From Burkholderia sp. WSM2232 (GTDB lineage Bacteria; Pseudomonadota; Gammaproteobacteria; Burkholderiales; Burkholderiaceae), in assembly GCF_000472545.1 (NCBI RefSeq), contig NZ_AWZV01000018.1, positions 73,798 to 137,797 on the forward strand: a DNA stretch of 64,000 bases. Reading direction: 5' to 3'. A program made the position numbers and the translations under genes. This document shows positions 37,586-46,525 of the stretch, piece by piece (the first letter of the stretch is position 1; each line of letters opens with the position of its first letter). The notes beneath the pieces were generated by a model, which saw only the letters and a program-made list of their open reading frames with translations, ran no database searches and had not been told where the DNA came from.

Positions 37586-38248
37586 CTAGTGAAACTGGGC
37601 GACCAGTGCGGCAGCGCCCTTGTCCAGGCCAGTCTTTGCAGCACCCAGTGACCCGAATGCGGCCGGCAGGTTCATCGCATTCGGATACTGCTTCGAAACA
37701 TAGGCTTTGAGCAGGTGCCCGTTGCTGCTGTCATAGATCTCCACCGCGTAGGAAACCGAGCCGCTGAACGCCCCCTGGGCACCGCGCACCGCCTGCACGC
37801 CGTTGTAGAGATTGCCCGCCAGATCGAAATGCATGAACTGCCCGACCAGTGGCTTTGTCTTTTCAGCGCCGGTCAATGTCAGCTTGACGCGCAGTGTGTC
37901 AGGACCGGGCTGCTTCGCGAGCTGGAAGCGCGTTGCCAATTCTTTCGAAAACGTTTTTGCCATGTAGCCGGCAAGCTCGTCCCGGTCGGCGCCCTTTATG
38001 TCGCCGAACTGGTTGTCACTCCCCTGGTACACGACGACCGGCTCCAGCAGAACCTGCGTGTATCGTGACCAGACCACAGGGGAAGCGTATTTGTAGGGCA
38101 CCTTGCGTGAATCGTCATCGCGGTTTTGCTGCAACTGTGAGGAAGAGGAAATACCCGTGTACGGGACGGGCTGCACACCGGCGCACGCAGTCAGGGTTAG
38201 CACCGCTGCAGCGGTGACAAGAAGCGGGACGACGTTTCTGTTGAACAC
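37586..38248 (-). CDS. DUF3313-family outer-membrane lipoprotein
   Basis: 220 residues from a GTG at 38248 with AAGGA eight bases upstream; a TTG at 38269 lengthens it by seven residues but has no RBS. It carries a lipoprotein signal (VTAAAVLTLTAC) and the DUF3313 pattern, with VYQGSDNQFGDI and the C-terminal repeat-like AAFGSLGAAKTGLDKGA. It is divergent from pqiA, and a palindromic site lies about 96 bases upstream of its start. The role is unknown; the context suggests envelope maintenance. Confidence 0.85.
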   Translation of the reverse strand: MFNRNVVPLLVTAAAVLTLTACAGVQPVPYTGISSSSQLQQNRDDDSRKVPYKYASPVVWSRYTQVLLEPVVVYQGSDNQFGDIKGADRDELAGYMAKTFSKELATRFQLAKQPGPDTLRVKLTLTGAEKTKPLVGQFMHFDLAGNLYNGVQAVRGAQGAFSGSVSYAVEIYDSSNGHLLKAYVSKQYPNAMNLPAAFGSLGAAKTGLDKGAAALVAQFH

Positions 38249-38343
38249 TTGGCATTCCTTGGGGAGCAATTCGAGGTGGGAGAGGCCCGCTGTTCCGGGC
38301 GGAACCGATGAGACCGGACAGTAGCACCGTTTTTATTTTGTGT

Positions 38344-38361
38344 AAACCGTCTATCCGGTCT
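38344..38361. promoter_or_regulatory. Operator-like palindrome upstream of the DUF3313 gene
   Basis: AAACCGTCTATCCGGTCT, an imperfect palindrome (AACCG and CGGT arms, six-base centre). It is nearly identical to the site at 38684-38702. It lies in the upstream region of the minus-strand lipoprotein gene. A related half-site occurs at about 38311-38320 (GAGACCGGACAG). Confidence 0.6.
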
Positions 38362-38683
38362 GTAAATAAGGGGCGACACGCTACAATTTCACCGCCCTGC
38401 TCCGCGAGCCTCCACGCCCGCACCGCACGCGCCGCGACAACTCTATATCAATAGCGGATGAAAAGGCCCGCCCGCAGATTTGTCTCAGGCAGGAAATTGA
38501 CGCCGCGCTGACCGGTCTGACGGGATGGTGTCCGTGGAATGCCGCTCGATTCGCTGTCGGCGAAAGTGGCATCAGCGGGGACGGACTCCTGCATCAGTTC
38601 ATACGCGGCACGGCATGTCGTGCGCACTGCTGACCGATCAGCGGCAGTTCGGGCGAATCCCGCCAAATTTTTAATTCACAAAC

Positions 38684-38702
38684 AAACCGTCTGTCCGGTT
38701 TA
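38684..38702. promoter_or_regulatory. Operator-like palindrome upstream of pqiA
   Basis: AAACCGTCTGTCCGGTTTA: perfect AAACCG and CGGTTT arms around seven bases. It differs from the 38344 site at only a few positions and lies 81 bases before the pqiA ATG. The form fits a TetR-family operator, so both arms of the divergent region may answer to one regulator. Confidence 0.65.
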
Positions 38703-38783
38703 CAAATTCGCATCGCAGTGTTAGTCTGCCGCCTTGTATGAGCCGTCCGTCGTGTGTTGCGCGCGAGAACCCGGATATCAGAG

Positions 38784-40052
38784 ATGAACGAAGCCAAACT
38801 TGTCGCGTGTCACGACTGTGACCTGCTCCAGCGGAGTGCCCTGCTCTCCGGACGCGGCATTGCGCGCTGCCGGCGTTGCAGTGCGATCCTCTATCGGAGC
38901 CTGCCGGCAACGTACGACCGCGCACTGGCACTCACACTGGCTGCCGCGGTTCTGTTTGTGGTCGCCAACTGCTTTTCTGTCGTCGGACTTCGGGTCCAGG
39001 GCACATTCGTCGGGACGACGCTGTTCGGAGCGGTCTCAGCGCTATGGAGCGACGGCATGTGGCCTTTGGCCGGACTTGTCTTCGTGACGACTATCTTGAT
39101 GCCGTCGCTGAACATCCTGGCAGTGATCGGTGTGCTTTTGCCGCTACATACAGGCCGGTTGCCGCAGCGCCCCGAACTCATTTTGCGTGTGCTCAGGCAT
39201 GTTGCACCCTGGGGAATGATCGAAGTGCTCATGCTCGCCATGCTGGTCGCGCTCGTCAAACTGGAACATCTCGCGACCGTTATGCCCGGTGTCGCTCTGT
39301 GGGCATTCGGCGCGGTGATGGTGCTGGTCACCACAGCAAATGCTTCCTTCAATGCGGCGGATATCTGGGCGCGTCTCGATAGCGTGCCGCACGTCAACGC
39401 TGCGCCGGGGGCGCCTGAGGAAAGTGCGGTGGCCCCGACTGCGGCCCGCGCCGGTCTGTTCGTGTGTCATGCCTGCAGCCTGCTGTCAAAGCCGCTTGCA
39501 CACGCGCATGGCGGCATCTGCCCGCGCTGCGGCGCGGTTTTACATCTGCGCAAACCACACAGTCTGTCACGCACCTGGGCGTTCCTGCTGGCTGCGATGG
39601 TCCTCTACATCCCAGCCGTTCTCCTGCCGGTCATGGTTACCAGCACCGTATTCGGTACCCAGTCGGACACGATCCTGAGCGGCGTGGTCTTTCTCTGGAA
39701 CTCCGGGTCGTGGGCGCTTGCCGTGATCGTTTTCATTGCCAGCATCGTGGTGCCCATGCTCAAGATCCTGTCGCTCGTGTATCTCGCCTGGAGCACGCAG
39801 ATACGCTCGCGAGTCACCCCTCGCAAACGAACGCATATCTACCGTTTTCTGGACCTTGTCGGCCGCTGGTCGATGCTCGATATCTACGTCATTACGATCC
39901 TGGTTGCGCTGGTCCAGTTCGGTTCTGTTGCGACGATCGATGCAGGTCCAGGGGCTATCGCATTCGGATCAGTAGTCGTGCTGACCATGTTCGCGGCATT
40001 GTCGTTCGATCCCCGGCTCATATGGGATCCAGTGGAGCTGGAAGTTGAATAA
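38784..40052 (+). CDS. pqiA: Intermembrane transport protein PqiA
   Basis: Inner-membrane part of the Pqi lipid-transport system. It has 422 residues from the ATG at 38784; an upstream extension is rejected. There are two homologous halves, each with a zinc-ribbon-like cysteine set (CHDCDLLQRS with CRRCSAIL; CHACSLLSKP with CPRCGAVLHL) followed by four membrane spans. This duplicated layout defines PqiA. Its stop overlaps the pqiB start by eight bases. Confidence 0.93.
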   Translation: MNEAKLVACHDCDLLQRSALLSGRGIARCRRCSAILYRSLPATYDRALALTLAAAVLFVVANCFSVVGLRVQGTFVGTTLFGAVSALWSDGMWPLAGLVFVTTILMPSLNILAVIGVLLPLHTGRLPQRPELILRVLRHVAPWGMIEVLMLAMLVALVKLEHLATVMPGVALWAFGAVMVLVTTANASFNAADIWARLDSVPHVNAAPGAPEESAVAPTAARAGLFVCHACSLLSKPLAHAHGGICPRCGAVLHLRKPHSLSRTWAFLLAAMVLYIPAVLLPVMVTSTVFGTQSDTILSGVVFLWNSGSWALAVIVFIASIVVPMLKILSLVYLAWSTQIRSRVTPRKRTHIYRFLDLVGRWSMLDIYVITILVALVQFGSVATIDAGPGAIAFGSVVVLTMFAALSFDPRLIWDPVELEVE

Positions 40053-41673
40053 ATTGTCCGGGCAGAAAGAGAACAGTGAGGCGACCGGCTTTCCGGCGGC
40101 GGTCACTGTGAAACCGTCGAGGTGGCGCGTGCAGGCCGTGTGGCTCGTGCCGCTCGTCGCAATCCTGATTGCAGGCGGGCTCGCCGTGCAGTCGATCATG
40201 CAGAAGGGTCCAACCATCACCATCAGTTTTGCTACAGGAGAAGGCATCGAGGCTGGCAAGACGAAGATCAAGTTCAAGAACGTCGACGTTGGCGTGATCA
40301 AAAGTCTCGCCTTGTCCGACGATCATAAGACCGTGCTTGCCAGTGCTGAAATGTCTCGCGGCGCCGCCAGCATGCTCGTCGGCGATACCCGCTTCTGGGT
40401 CGTCCGGCCGCGCATTTCCGGAGGCACGGTGTCGGGCATCGGCACGCTGCTCTCCGGCTCTCACATCGGTATGGACATCGGTACGTCGAAACAGGCACGG
40501 CGCGACTTCGTCGGCCTCGAGTCGCCGCCGGTGCTCGCCTCCGGCGCACCGGGGCGGGAGTTCGTGCTGAAGAGCGGCAACATCGGCTCGCTCGACATAG
40601 GCTCACCCATATTCTTCCGGCGGCTGCAGGTGGGCCAGGTCGTCTCGTACGCACTTGATCCTGACGGCGCAGGCATGACCATGCATGTCTTTGTCAATGC
40701 GCCGTACGACAGGTACGTGACGAACGACACCCGCTTCTGGCATGCCAGCGGCGTGGACGTGACCCTGGACACAAGTGGTGTGAAGATCGATACCGAATCC
40801 ATGGTGTCGATCCTGACTGGTGGTCTTGCATTCGAGAACCCGCCGGAGACGACCGCGACAACCGAAGCGGACGCACTGCACCGGTACGAGCTTTTCGCAG
40901 CGCGCGCCGAGGCAATGAAGCCGCATGACGCGATCGTCGACAGATACGTGCTGGACTTCAGGGAGTCGGTGCGCGGATTGACTGTCGGTGCACCTGTGGA
41001 CTTCCGGGGTATCGTCATTGGCGAGGTATCGGCGATTCACGCGCACTTCGACCCGGTTACCCGGGAGTTCAGTATGCCTGTCGACGTCAACATATATCCT
41101 GAACGCCTGATCTCGCGAGAGAACTGGCAAGGCGATCTGGGCAATACCACGGCGGAGCGAAGGCAGTTCGCGGACTATCTGGTCGCGAAAGGGATGCGGG
41201 CGCAACTGAGGACAGGGAGCCTGCTTACCGGACAACTATATGTCGCGATCGATTTCTTCCCCGCCGCGCCAAAAGCGACAGTGGACTGGAGTAATAAGAC
41301 GCCCCGGCTGCCGACGGTGCCGGGCAATCTGCAGGGCTTGCAGGAGTCCATTACAAGCCTGGTGGCAAAGCTGAATGCGATCCCGTTCGATGGAATCAGC
41401 AAGGATCTGCGCAAAACGCTCAGCGACGCAGACACGCTGCTGAATACCGTCAATACGGAGATTGCCCCCGACGCGAAGGCGACGCTCGCCGCGGCCCGGG
41501 AGGCACTCACGTCGATGAACCGCACGTTGCAAAGCGACTCTCCATTGCAGCAGAGCACGGCCGAAACCATGCATGAGGTGTCGCAGGCGGCGGCCTCGAT
41601 CCGCACGCTCGCGGAATATCTCGAACGTCATCCGGAAGCGTTGATCCGTGGCAAGAGCAGGGGCAAACCATGA
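40045..41673 (+). CDS. pqiB: Intermembrane transport protein PqiB (three MCE domains)
   Basis: 542 residues, very close to E. coli PqiB. It starts at TTG 40045 inside the pqiA end, a coupled arrangement. One N-terminal span (about 31-50) is followed by MCE domains beginning near TITISFATGEGIEAGKTKIK, GREFVLKSGNIGSLDIGSPI and VDRYVLDFRESVRGLTVGAP, then a long helical C-terminus. MCE rings stack into a tunnel across the periplasm that carries lipids. Confidence 0.94.
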   Translation: MNKLSGQKENSEATGFPAAVTVKPSRWRVQAVWLVPLVAILIAGGLAVQSIMQKGPTITISFATGEGIEAGKTKIKFKNVDVGVIKSLALSDDHKTVLASAEMSRGAASMLVGDTRFWVVRPRISGGTVSGIGTLLSGSHIGMDIGTSKQARRDFVGLESPPVLASGAPGREFVLKSGNIGSLDIGSPIFFRRLQVGQVVSYALDPDGAGMTMHVFVNAPYDRYVTNDTRFWHASGVDVTLDTSGVKIDTESMVSILTGGLAFENPPETTATTEADALHRYELFAARAEAMKPHDAIVDRYVLDFRESVRGLTVGAPVDFRGIVIGEVSAIHAHFDPVTREFSMPVDVNIYPERLISRENWQGDLGNTTAERRQFADYLVAKGMRAQLRTGSLLTGQLYVAIDFFPAAPKATVDWSNKTPRLPTVPGNLQGLQESITSLVAKLNAIPFDGISKDLRKTLSDADTLLNTVNTEIAPDAKATLAAAREALTSMNRTLQSDSPLQQSTAETMHEVSQAAASIRTLAEYLERHPEALIRGKSRGKP

Positions 41674-42275
41674 ACCGACAATCAGCACTGGCTCTCGCGA
41701 TGATCGTGTCGGCCCTGTTTGCCGGGTGCGCCACGTCGCCGACGGCCCGGTTCTACACGTTGAGTCCTGTTCAGGTTGCGGCACTGCGTCCGGATACCGA
41801 ACCGCTTGTGATCGCGATCGGTCCGGTGACGGTTCCGGGCCTGGTCGACAGGCCACAGATCGTTTCCACTATCGATACGAACCGCGTGACTATCGATGAA
41901 TTCGCACGCTGGGCCGATCCCCTGAAGAGCCAGATCGCACGTGCGCTGGCGGCGGATCTCACCCAGCTCATCCCGGGTTCGGTTGTGTCGGTCTATCCAC
42001 GGCGTGTCACCGACAGTGCATACAGGGTATCGATCGACGTACAGACCTTCGATTCGTCGGCGAGTGGTTCCGTGTCGCTGGCAGTGATCTGGTCGGTACG
42101 CCCTCCGACAGGGAATGTGGTTGACGGACGTACGGTGGTCCACGAGGCGGCAAGCGGGCCTGGCTACGACGCGCGGCTCAGTGCATACAGTCGGGCCCTT
42201 GCGACGGTGGCAAACGGGATTGCTGCAGCGGCGACGCAGCCCCCCATGGGCGCAGTGAACGCACACCGGAAATAA
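41670..42275 (+). CDS. pqiC: Outer-membrane lipoprotein PqiC (YmbA family)
   Basis: 201 residues. The signal peptide ends in the lipobox LFAGC near residue 20, then the ABC-type transport auxiliary domain: FYTLSPVQ, VIAIGPVTVPGLVDRPQIV and NRVTIDEFARWADPL. ATG overlaps the pqiB stop by four bases. PqiC anchors the PqiB tunnel at the outer membrane. This completes a full pqiABC operon. Confidence 0.93.
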   Translation: MNRQSALALAMIVSALFAGCATSPTARFYTLSPVQVAALRPDTEPLVIAIGPVTVPGLVDRPQIVSTIDTNRVTIDEFARWADPLKSQIARALAADLTQLIPGSVVSVYPRRVTDSAYRVSIDVQTFDSSASGSVSLAVIWSVRPPTGNVVDGRTVVHEAASGPGYDARLSAYSRALATVANGIAAAATQPPMGAVNAHRK

Positions 42276-42676
42276 CATTGGAGATACAACCGCTTGGAGG
42301 CGGATCCGCCGGACAGGCGGAATATCGTTGACAGCCCGATTGCCCCGCCAGGTCGGGTTATTCCACAAGTTTGCGCGGGCATACGCGCGCGCGATCGTCT
42401 GCGCCGAACAGACCCACGGCCGGTTCACCATGAAAGCACAGTCAAAAAACGGGATTGCGCTGTCTGGAACAGGCGCCACCACCATCAGGCGGCCCGAAGA
42501 TCGCATCGCCCGACGACGCGGATAACGCCCGATCTGCGATATCGGGAGAAACAGCGGCGTCACGGAACGATAGAGCGACGTTACGCACCGCAAGATCCGG
42601 ACTCTCCTTGCATCAACCAGCATGAGCCGCCAGACACGCCCGCGCCAGAACAGCACGGATAGCACTTCCCTGCTGC
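42276..42676. other. Spacer after pqiABC
   Basis: 400 bases. A plus-strand frame (42294-42662) is Arg/His/Pro-rich without RBS and looks like antisense noise. No hairpin terminator is evident directly after pqiC. Confidence 0.4.
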
Positions 42677-42871
42677 TCAGTCCACAACCTCGCACACCCC
42701 CCAAGGGGAATGGATGACAGTACCGGCTTGCAGGCCGCTCGCACCGGTCAAACGTGCCCGGAACCGGATCTCCGGTCCGTTCGCCGCGGATACGAACGGG
42801 CCAATCTCGACCACTTCAAGCTCACCGTCCTGACACGGGATTCTCGAACCGACAAGGGCACTCGTGCGCAT
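42677..42871 (-). CDS. Possible small protein next to the dioxygenase remnant
   Basis: 64 residues from the ATG at 42871, with plausible protein sequence (CQDGELEVVEIGPFVSAANG, then GLQAGTVIHSPWGVCEVVD). It lies in the same frame as the upstream dioxygenase remnant, separated by a TAG and 16 sense codons, so it may be a separate short gene or part of the same broken locus. No family recognised and no good RBS. Confidence 0.3.
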   Translation of the reverse strand: MRTSALVGSRIPCQDGELEVVEIGPFVSAANGPEIRFRARLTGASGLQAGTVIHSPWGVCEVVD

Positions 42872-42922
42872 GCGTGCGCCGTTGCCCGCCCGCGGACCGA
42901 ATATCGGGTCGTTGAAACTCGC

Positions 42923-43371
42923 CTAAAAGTAGTTGATGAGATACGTCGCCAGCTTCGGATGACACGCATGCACCACATGGGGGTCCGGTGCATAGGCCGC
43001 GCGCTGAGGCGGTCCATTGTGCACTTCCGCGCCGCTGTAGATGGCGATGGAGAGCGAGAAGTCTGTGAAGATTTCCTTCTGATCCTTGCCGGGAATGATC
43101 GCGACATCGATCTTCGCTTCGCGATACGCCGCCGCCATCTCGTCCAGCGCCACGCGGCAGCGCGCCGCGCGCACCGTGCGTTCTTCGAGGTCAGAAACGG
43201 CTCGAAAGCAGCTTCGCGATGCGCTTCGAGTTCAGGGTATGTCCAGGTCCGATTGCGAAATCAAAGTTCCGGATTATTGCGGTCACGTTCGCCGTTCTTG
43301 AGCCAGTCTTCCGGCGCCTGACCCAGCATGCCACTGCGTGGCACGGCCATACCGAATACAATTTTTGCTAT
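42923..43371 (-). pseudogene. Class III extradiol dioxygenase remnant (LigB/DesZ type)
   Basis: Three reading frames together spell the N-terminal third of a LigB-superfamily ring-cleavage dioxygenase. Frame 1 (43371 down to 43261): AKIVFGMAVPRSGMLGQAPE then DWLKNGERDRNNPEL and a stop. Frame 2: RTWTYPELEAHREAAFEPFL. Frame 3 (to 42923): LDEMAAAYREAKIDVAIIPG, KDQKEIFTDF, AEVHNGPPQRAAYAPD and a stop. The initiator appears changed to ATA, and the usual metal-ligand His of PHSG is Arg. The rest of the gene is missing. Relatives act on protocatechuate, gallate or 3-O-methylgallate, which fits the adjoining cluster. Confidence 0.7.
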
Positions 43372-43405
43372 GAAAGCGCATCCTTGATTGAATTGTTTCT
43401 GGTGT

Positions 43406-44686
43406 TCAAACCTGGTGCAACTCAGGTTGCGGTTCGCTAACCCGGGGCGCCCATTCGGGGCGATAGAGAAAAGCCGTGGCAAGCGCGCCGACGACCAGAA
43501 AAACCAGAATGATGAGCATGGGAAGGTCGTAGCTGCCGCTCGCTTGCAGCAGCCAGCCCGACAGACTCGCCGTGACGCCGCCTGCGAGACTCGTTGCCAC
43601 GCCCTGGATTCCGGTCACGAGTCCGATAGTCTGCTTTGGAATAAGCGTGAGCCGCGATAGCACGAGATTGTTCGCGGTCACCAGACCGAGCAGCGACAGC
43701 GACAGCACGTTCCAGAACAGCGCCATCTGCACCGTGCTCGCATAGGCACCCAGCAACACCGTGCAGCCACCGAGAAAGCCCGTCACCGTGAACGCCTTGC
43801 GCACGAGAACAGGATTGCGTCCGCCCGCGATCATGCGGTCCGCCACCCAGCCCGCCACGGCCGCAACGATGGCGATGCCCGCAAAGCTGAAAAACGTAAA
43901 GACGCCGGAACGCGAGATAGACAGATGCCGCTGCTCGACCAGATAGGAGGGCATCCACGTCATGCAATAGAACGTGAAATAGCCGTAGCAGAAGTTGGTG
44001 ATGATGCCCCCCCACACCACCGGGCTGCCTAGAATATTGCCCAGCGTCACCGAGCGCGCGCTGATGTTGGAGCGAATGACTTCGGGTTTCGAGGGGAAGT
44101 CGTTGCGCACCATGGTCAGCCAGGGAACCAGCCACATGAGGCCGACCAAACCCGTGGCGAGAAACATGGCCTGCCACGAGTAATTCACGATGATCCACGC
44201 CCCCAGCGGCGCGCCGAACGCAGGGCCGAACTTGTTGCCCATCGCAAGCAGGCCTACCGCCAGACCGTTCTGGTTTTCGTCGAAGTTATTTCGGATCCAC
44301 CGGTAGCTGGCGGGAATCACGATGGCTTCGGCCGCGCCGATGATTAGCCGCATCGCAATCAGGCTCGTCAGCGCAGTGACCGCGCCCATCAGCGCGGTCG
44401 CCACGCACCACAGCGCGAAGCTGATCGCATATGGCCACTTGACGCCGTAGCGGTCCGCAATCCAGCCCATGGGAATCTGAAACACGCCGTAGGACCAGAA
44501 GAACGCCGCGTTGATCCAGCCGCGATCCACGTCATCGAGTGCGAAGTGCCGGATGAAGCCCGGATGAGCCAGCGTGGCCGAAATGCTGGTCCGGTCGACA
44601 TACGCGATCAGCACGCCTAGCGCCAGAAGCGCGAGCACGCCCCAGCGGTGCGCCATACGCGATGGTCGGTCCTTGGTTGTCTCCAT
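43406..44686 (-). CDS. MFS transporter, anion:cation symporter type
   Basis: 426 residues from the ATG at 44686 with about 12 membrane spans. The N-terminus (LLALGVLIAYVDRTSISATL) and PMGWIADRYGVKWPYAIS (loop 2-3) match the ACS group that imports organic anions, including aromatic acids. It is divergent from the metVF-like gene across 387 bases and close to the O-demethylase cluster, so uptake of a methoxylated aromatic acid is a sensible inference. Substrate not proven. Confidence 0.88.
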   Translation of the reverse strand: METTKDRPSRMAHRWGVLALLALGVLIAYVDRTSISATLAHPGFIRHFALDDVDRGWINAAFFWSYGVFQIPMGWIADRYGVKWPYAISFALWCVATALMGAVTALTSLIAMRLIIGAAEAIVIPASYRWIRNNFDENQNGLAVGLLAMGNKFGPAFGAPLGAWIIVNYSWQAMFLATGLVGLMWLVPWLTMVRNDFPSKPEVIRSNISARSVTLGNILGSPVVWGGIITNFCYGYFTFYCMTWMPSYLVEQRHLSISRSGVFTFFSFAGIAIVAAVAGWVADRMIAGGRNPVLVRKAFTVTGFLGGCTVLLGAYASTVQMALFWNVLSLSLLGLVTANNLVLSRLTLIPKQTIGLVTGIQGVATSLAGGVTASLSGWLLQASGSYDLPMLIILVFLVVGALATAFLYRPEWAPRVSEPQPELHQV

Positions 44687-45073
44687 TTGCTTTTTCTCTG
44701 TTGTCGGGTTGAGTCGTTGCGCGTGGTTCACCTTACCCGGAACCCGCGCCATGTTTTGCTACCTGAATCGTTTCCACGGGACGAAGGATAGGAAAGCCTC
44801 GCGCCGCTGTCCCTACACAAAAGTGAGTTTCGATGGCACTTTTCCACGCCGGCCGAATCGCTCAGGCGGACTTTCCGATTCGCTCGATTCCCGCAAGCTA
44901 AGTGTGCGCGTGCGGTGCTTTTTCCCGCCCCTTCGCGGGCATAAGATTGCTCGAATGCCGTTGCGTTTTTCCGCTCGAAACGAGCGGCGCAAGACGCTCC
45001 GAAAACTATCCGGGAGACAGTGAATGAAGGCCGTGTCCAGTGACAACCGTCAGCATGTATCGGCGGAGAAGCG
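44687..45073. promoter_or_regulatory. Divergent promoter region of the transporter and the metVF-like gene
   Basis: 387 bases between the two starts. It contains a short hairpin CCCGC-CCCTTC-GCGGG near 44928-44941. The right end has GGAG six bases before the 45074 ATG. A LysR site is expected but I could not pick a convincing T-N11-A palindrome by eye. Confidence 0.4.
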
Positions 45074-46507
45074 ATGAAAGCATTGCGGCGCTTTTCATTG
45101 AGGCACGCGCACGGCATGCGTGCGCTGTATGGCATGTTTGAGCGTGCCACGTCGCGGCTTGCGCCGGTCGCGAAGCTGGTCGGGGCGGACCGGCTCGAAG
45201 CCGTTATCCTGCCGGTCGAACGTGCGGCCAAGCGCGCATTCTTCGACTGCCAGATGTGCGGCCAATGCGGCTTGTCGGTCACGGGCATGGCCTGTCCGAC
45301 GGGCTGCGCCAAGGGCATGCGCAACGGTCCGTGCGGCGGCGTGCGCCTCGACGGCCACTGTGAAGTCCGGCCCGAACGACGCTGCACCTGGGTCGATGCG
45401 ACCGAAGGCGACGCACGCATCCGCCCGGGACACACGCAGACGTGGACGCGGCGCGCGCCGCCACGCGATCACCGTCTGAACGGCAAATCCACCTGGATGC
45501 CTATGATCGCGCACGCCTCGCCCGTGCCCGCACCGGTTCGCGCCGCGCCAGCCGCCGTGCCGTCCATGCTGGACGACCCCGTGGCCAACGGTTTCGCGAA
45601 GCTGTGCCGCGAGCGGAGCCGGTTCATCGTGACGGTCGAGATTTCGCCGCCCGACTCGGCTGACCCGCAAGCGCTCCTGAAACGCGCGGCCGTGTTTCGC
45701 GGCCTGACCGATGCGATCAACATCACGGATGGCGCGGGCGCAAATTGTCACATGTCGAGCGCGGCGGCCAGCGCCCTGCTGCTCTCGGCCGGCTACACAC
45801 CGGTGAGCCAGGTGAGTTGCCGGGACCGCAATCGCATCGCGCTGCAAGGCGATGTGCTCGGGGCCGCCGCGCTCGGCGTCCGCAATGTGCTGTGCCTGAC
45901 CGGCGACGACGTTTCCAAGGGCGATCATGCCGCCGCCAAGCCGGTCTTCGATCTGGACTCCGTGAATCTGCTGGATACGCTGCGCGGCATGAGCGAGCGC
46001 GGCGAATATGCGTCGGGTCGCAAGCTGGAGCGCGCGCCGCGCCTGTTCCTCGGGGCCACTGCGAATCCCTTCATGCCGCCGTATGCCGAACGCATCGCCA
46101 ATCTGGAGCGGAAAGTGGAGGCAGGCGCGCAATTCATCCAGACGCAGTTTTGCTTCGATTTGCATCTGCTGGAACAGTTCATGCGCGAAGTGCGTTCGCG
46201 CGAGCTTCACAAGCGCGCCGCGATCATCGTCGGGGTCGGCGTGTTGTCGACGGCCCGCGCGCTGCGCTGGATGGCGGATCACGTGCCCGGCGTCAACGTG
46301 CCGATGGCGGTGACCGAGCGCATCGCCGCCGCCGCGGATCAGCGGCTCGAAGGCAAGCGCTTCTGCATCGACACCATTCGCGGCATTCGCGGCATCGAAG
46401 GCGTCGCCGGTGTTCATCTCATGGGCTACAAGAACGAGGACGTGCTGGCGCAGATCATCGTGGAAGCGGGACTGCGCGCGCCGGTTCTCGACGTGGAGTC
46501 GGTGTAG
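45074..46507 (+). CDS. Methylenetetrahydrofolate reductase with an N-terminal MetV-like cysteine domain
   Basis: 477 residues. The N-terminal 110 residues match the MTHFR C-terminal/MetV family, with eight cysteines at 59, 62, 65, 74, 78, 87, 96 and 104 (CQMCGQC, CPTGC, PCGG). The rest, from about 175, is a MetF-type flavoprotein barrel: IVTVEISPPDS, NITDGAGANCHMS, LTGDDV, QTQFCFDLHLLEQF. In this cluster it most likely runs toward oxidation of 5-methyl-THF made by the O-demethylase; that direction is inference. ATG with GGAG six bases upstream. The cupin gene follows 18 bases later. Confidence 0.9.
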   Translation: MKALRRFSLRHAHGMRALYGMFERATSRLAPVAKLVGADRLEAVILPVERAAKRAFFDCQMCGQCGLSVTGMACPTGCAKGMRNGPCGGVRLDGHCEVRPERRCTWVDATEGDARIRPGHTQTWTRRAPPRDHRLNGKSTWMPMIAHASPVPAPVRAAPAAVPSMLDDPVANGFAKLCRERSRFIVTVEISPPDSADPQALLKRAAVFRGLTDAINITDGAGANCHMSSAAASALLLSAGYTPVSQVSCRDRNRIALQGDVLGAAALGVRNVLCLTGDDVSKGDHAAAKPVFDLDSVNLLDTLRGMSERGEYASGRKLERAPRLFLGATANPFMPPYAERIANLERKVEAGAQFIQTQFCFDLHLLEQFMREVRSRELHKRAAIIVGVGVLSTARALRWMADHVPGVNVPMAVTERIAAAADQRLEGKRFCIDTIRGIRGIEGVAGVHLMGYKNEDVLAQIIVEAGLRAPVLDVESV

Positions 46508-46525
46508 TGAGGAGCGGGAGCGGCC

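Noticed and set aside
38448..38666. 72-codon minus-strand frame in the pqi/DUF3313 intergenic region ending LRAGLFIRY
   Set aside because: The end resembles an outer-membrane barrel terminus, but the remainder does not and there is no start signal; at most a scrap of an older gene.
44571..45435. Frames overlapping the transporter/metVF divergent region
   Set aside because: They run antisense through the well-supported metVF-like gene and lack start signals.
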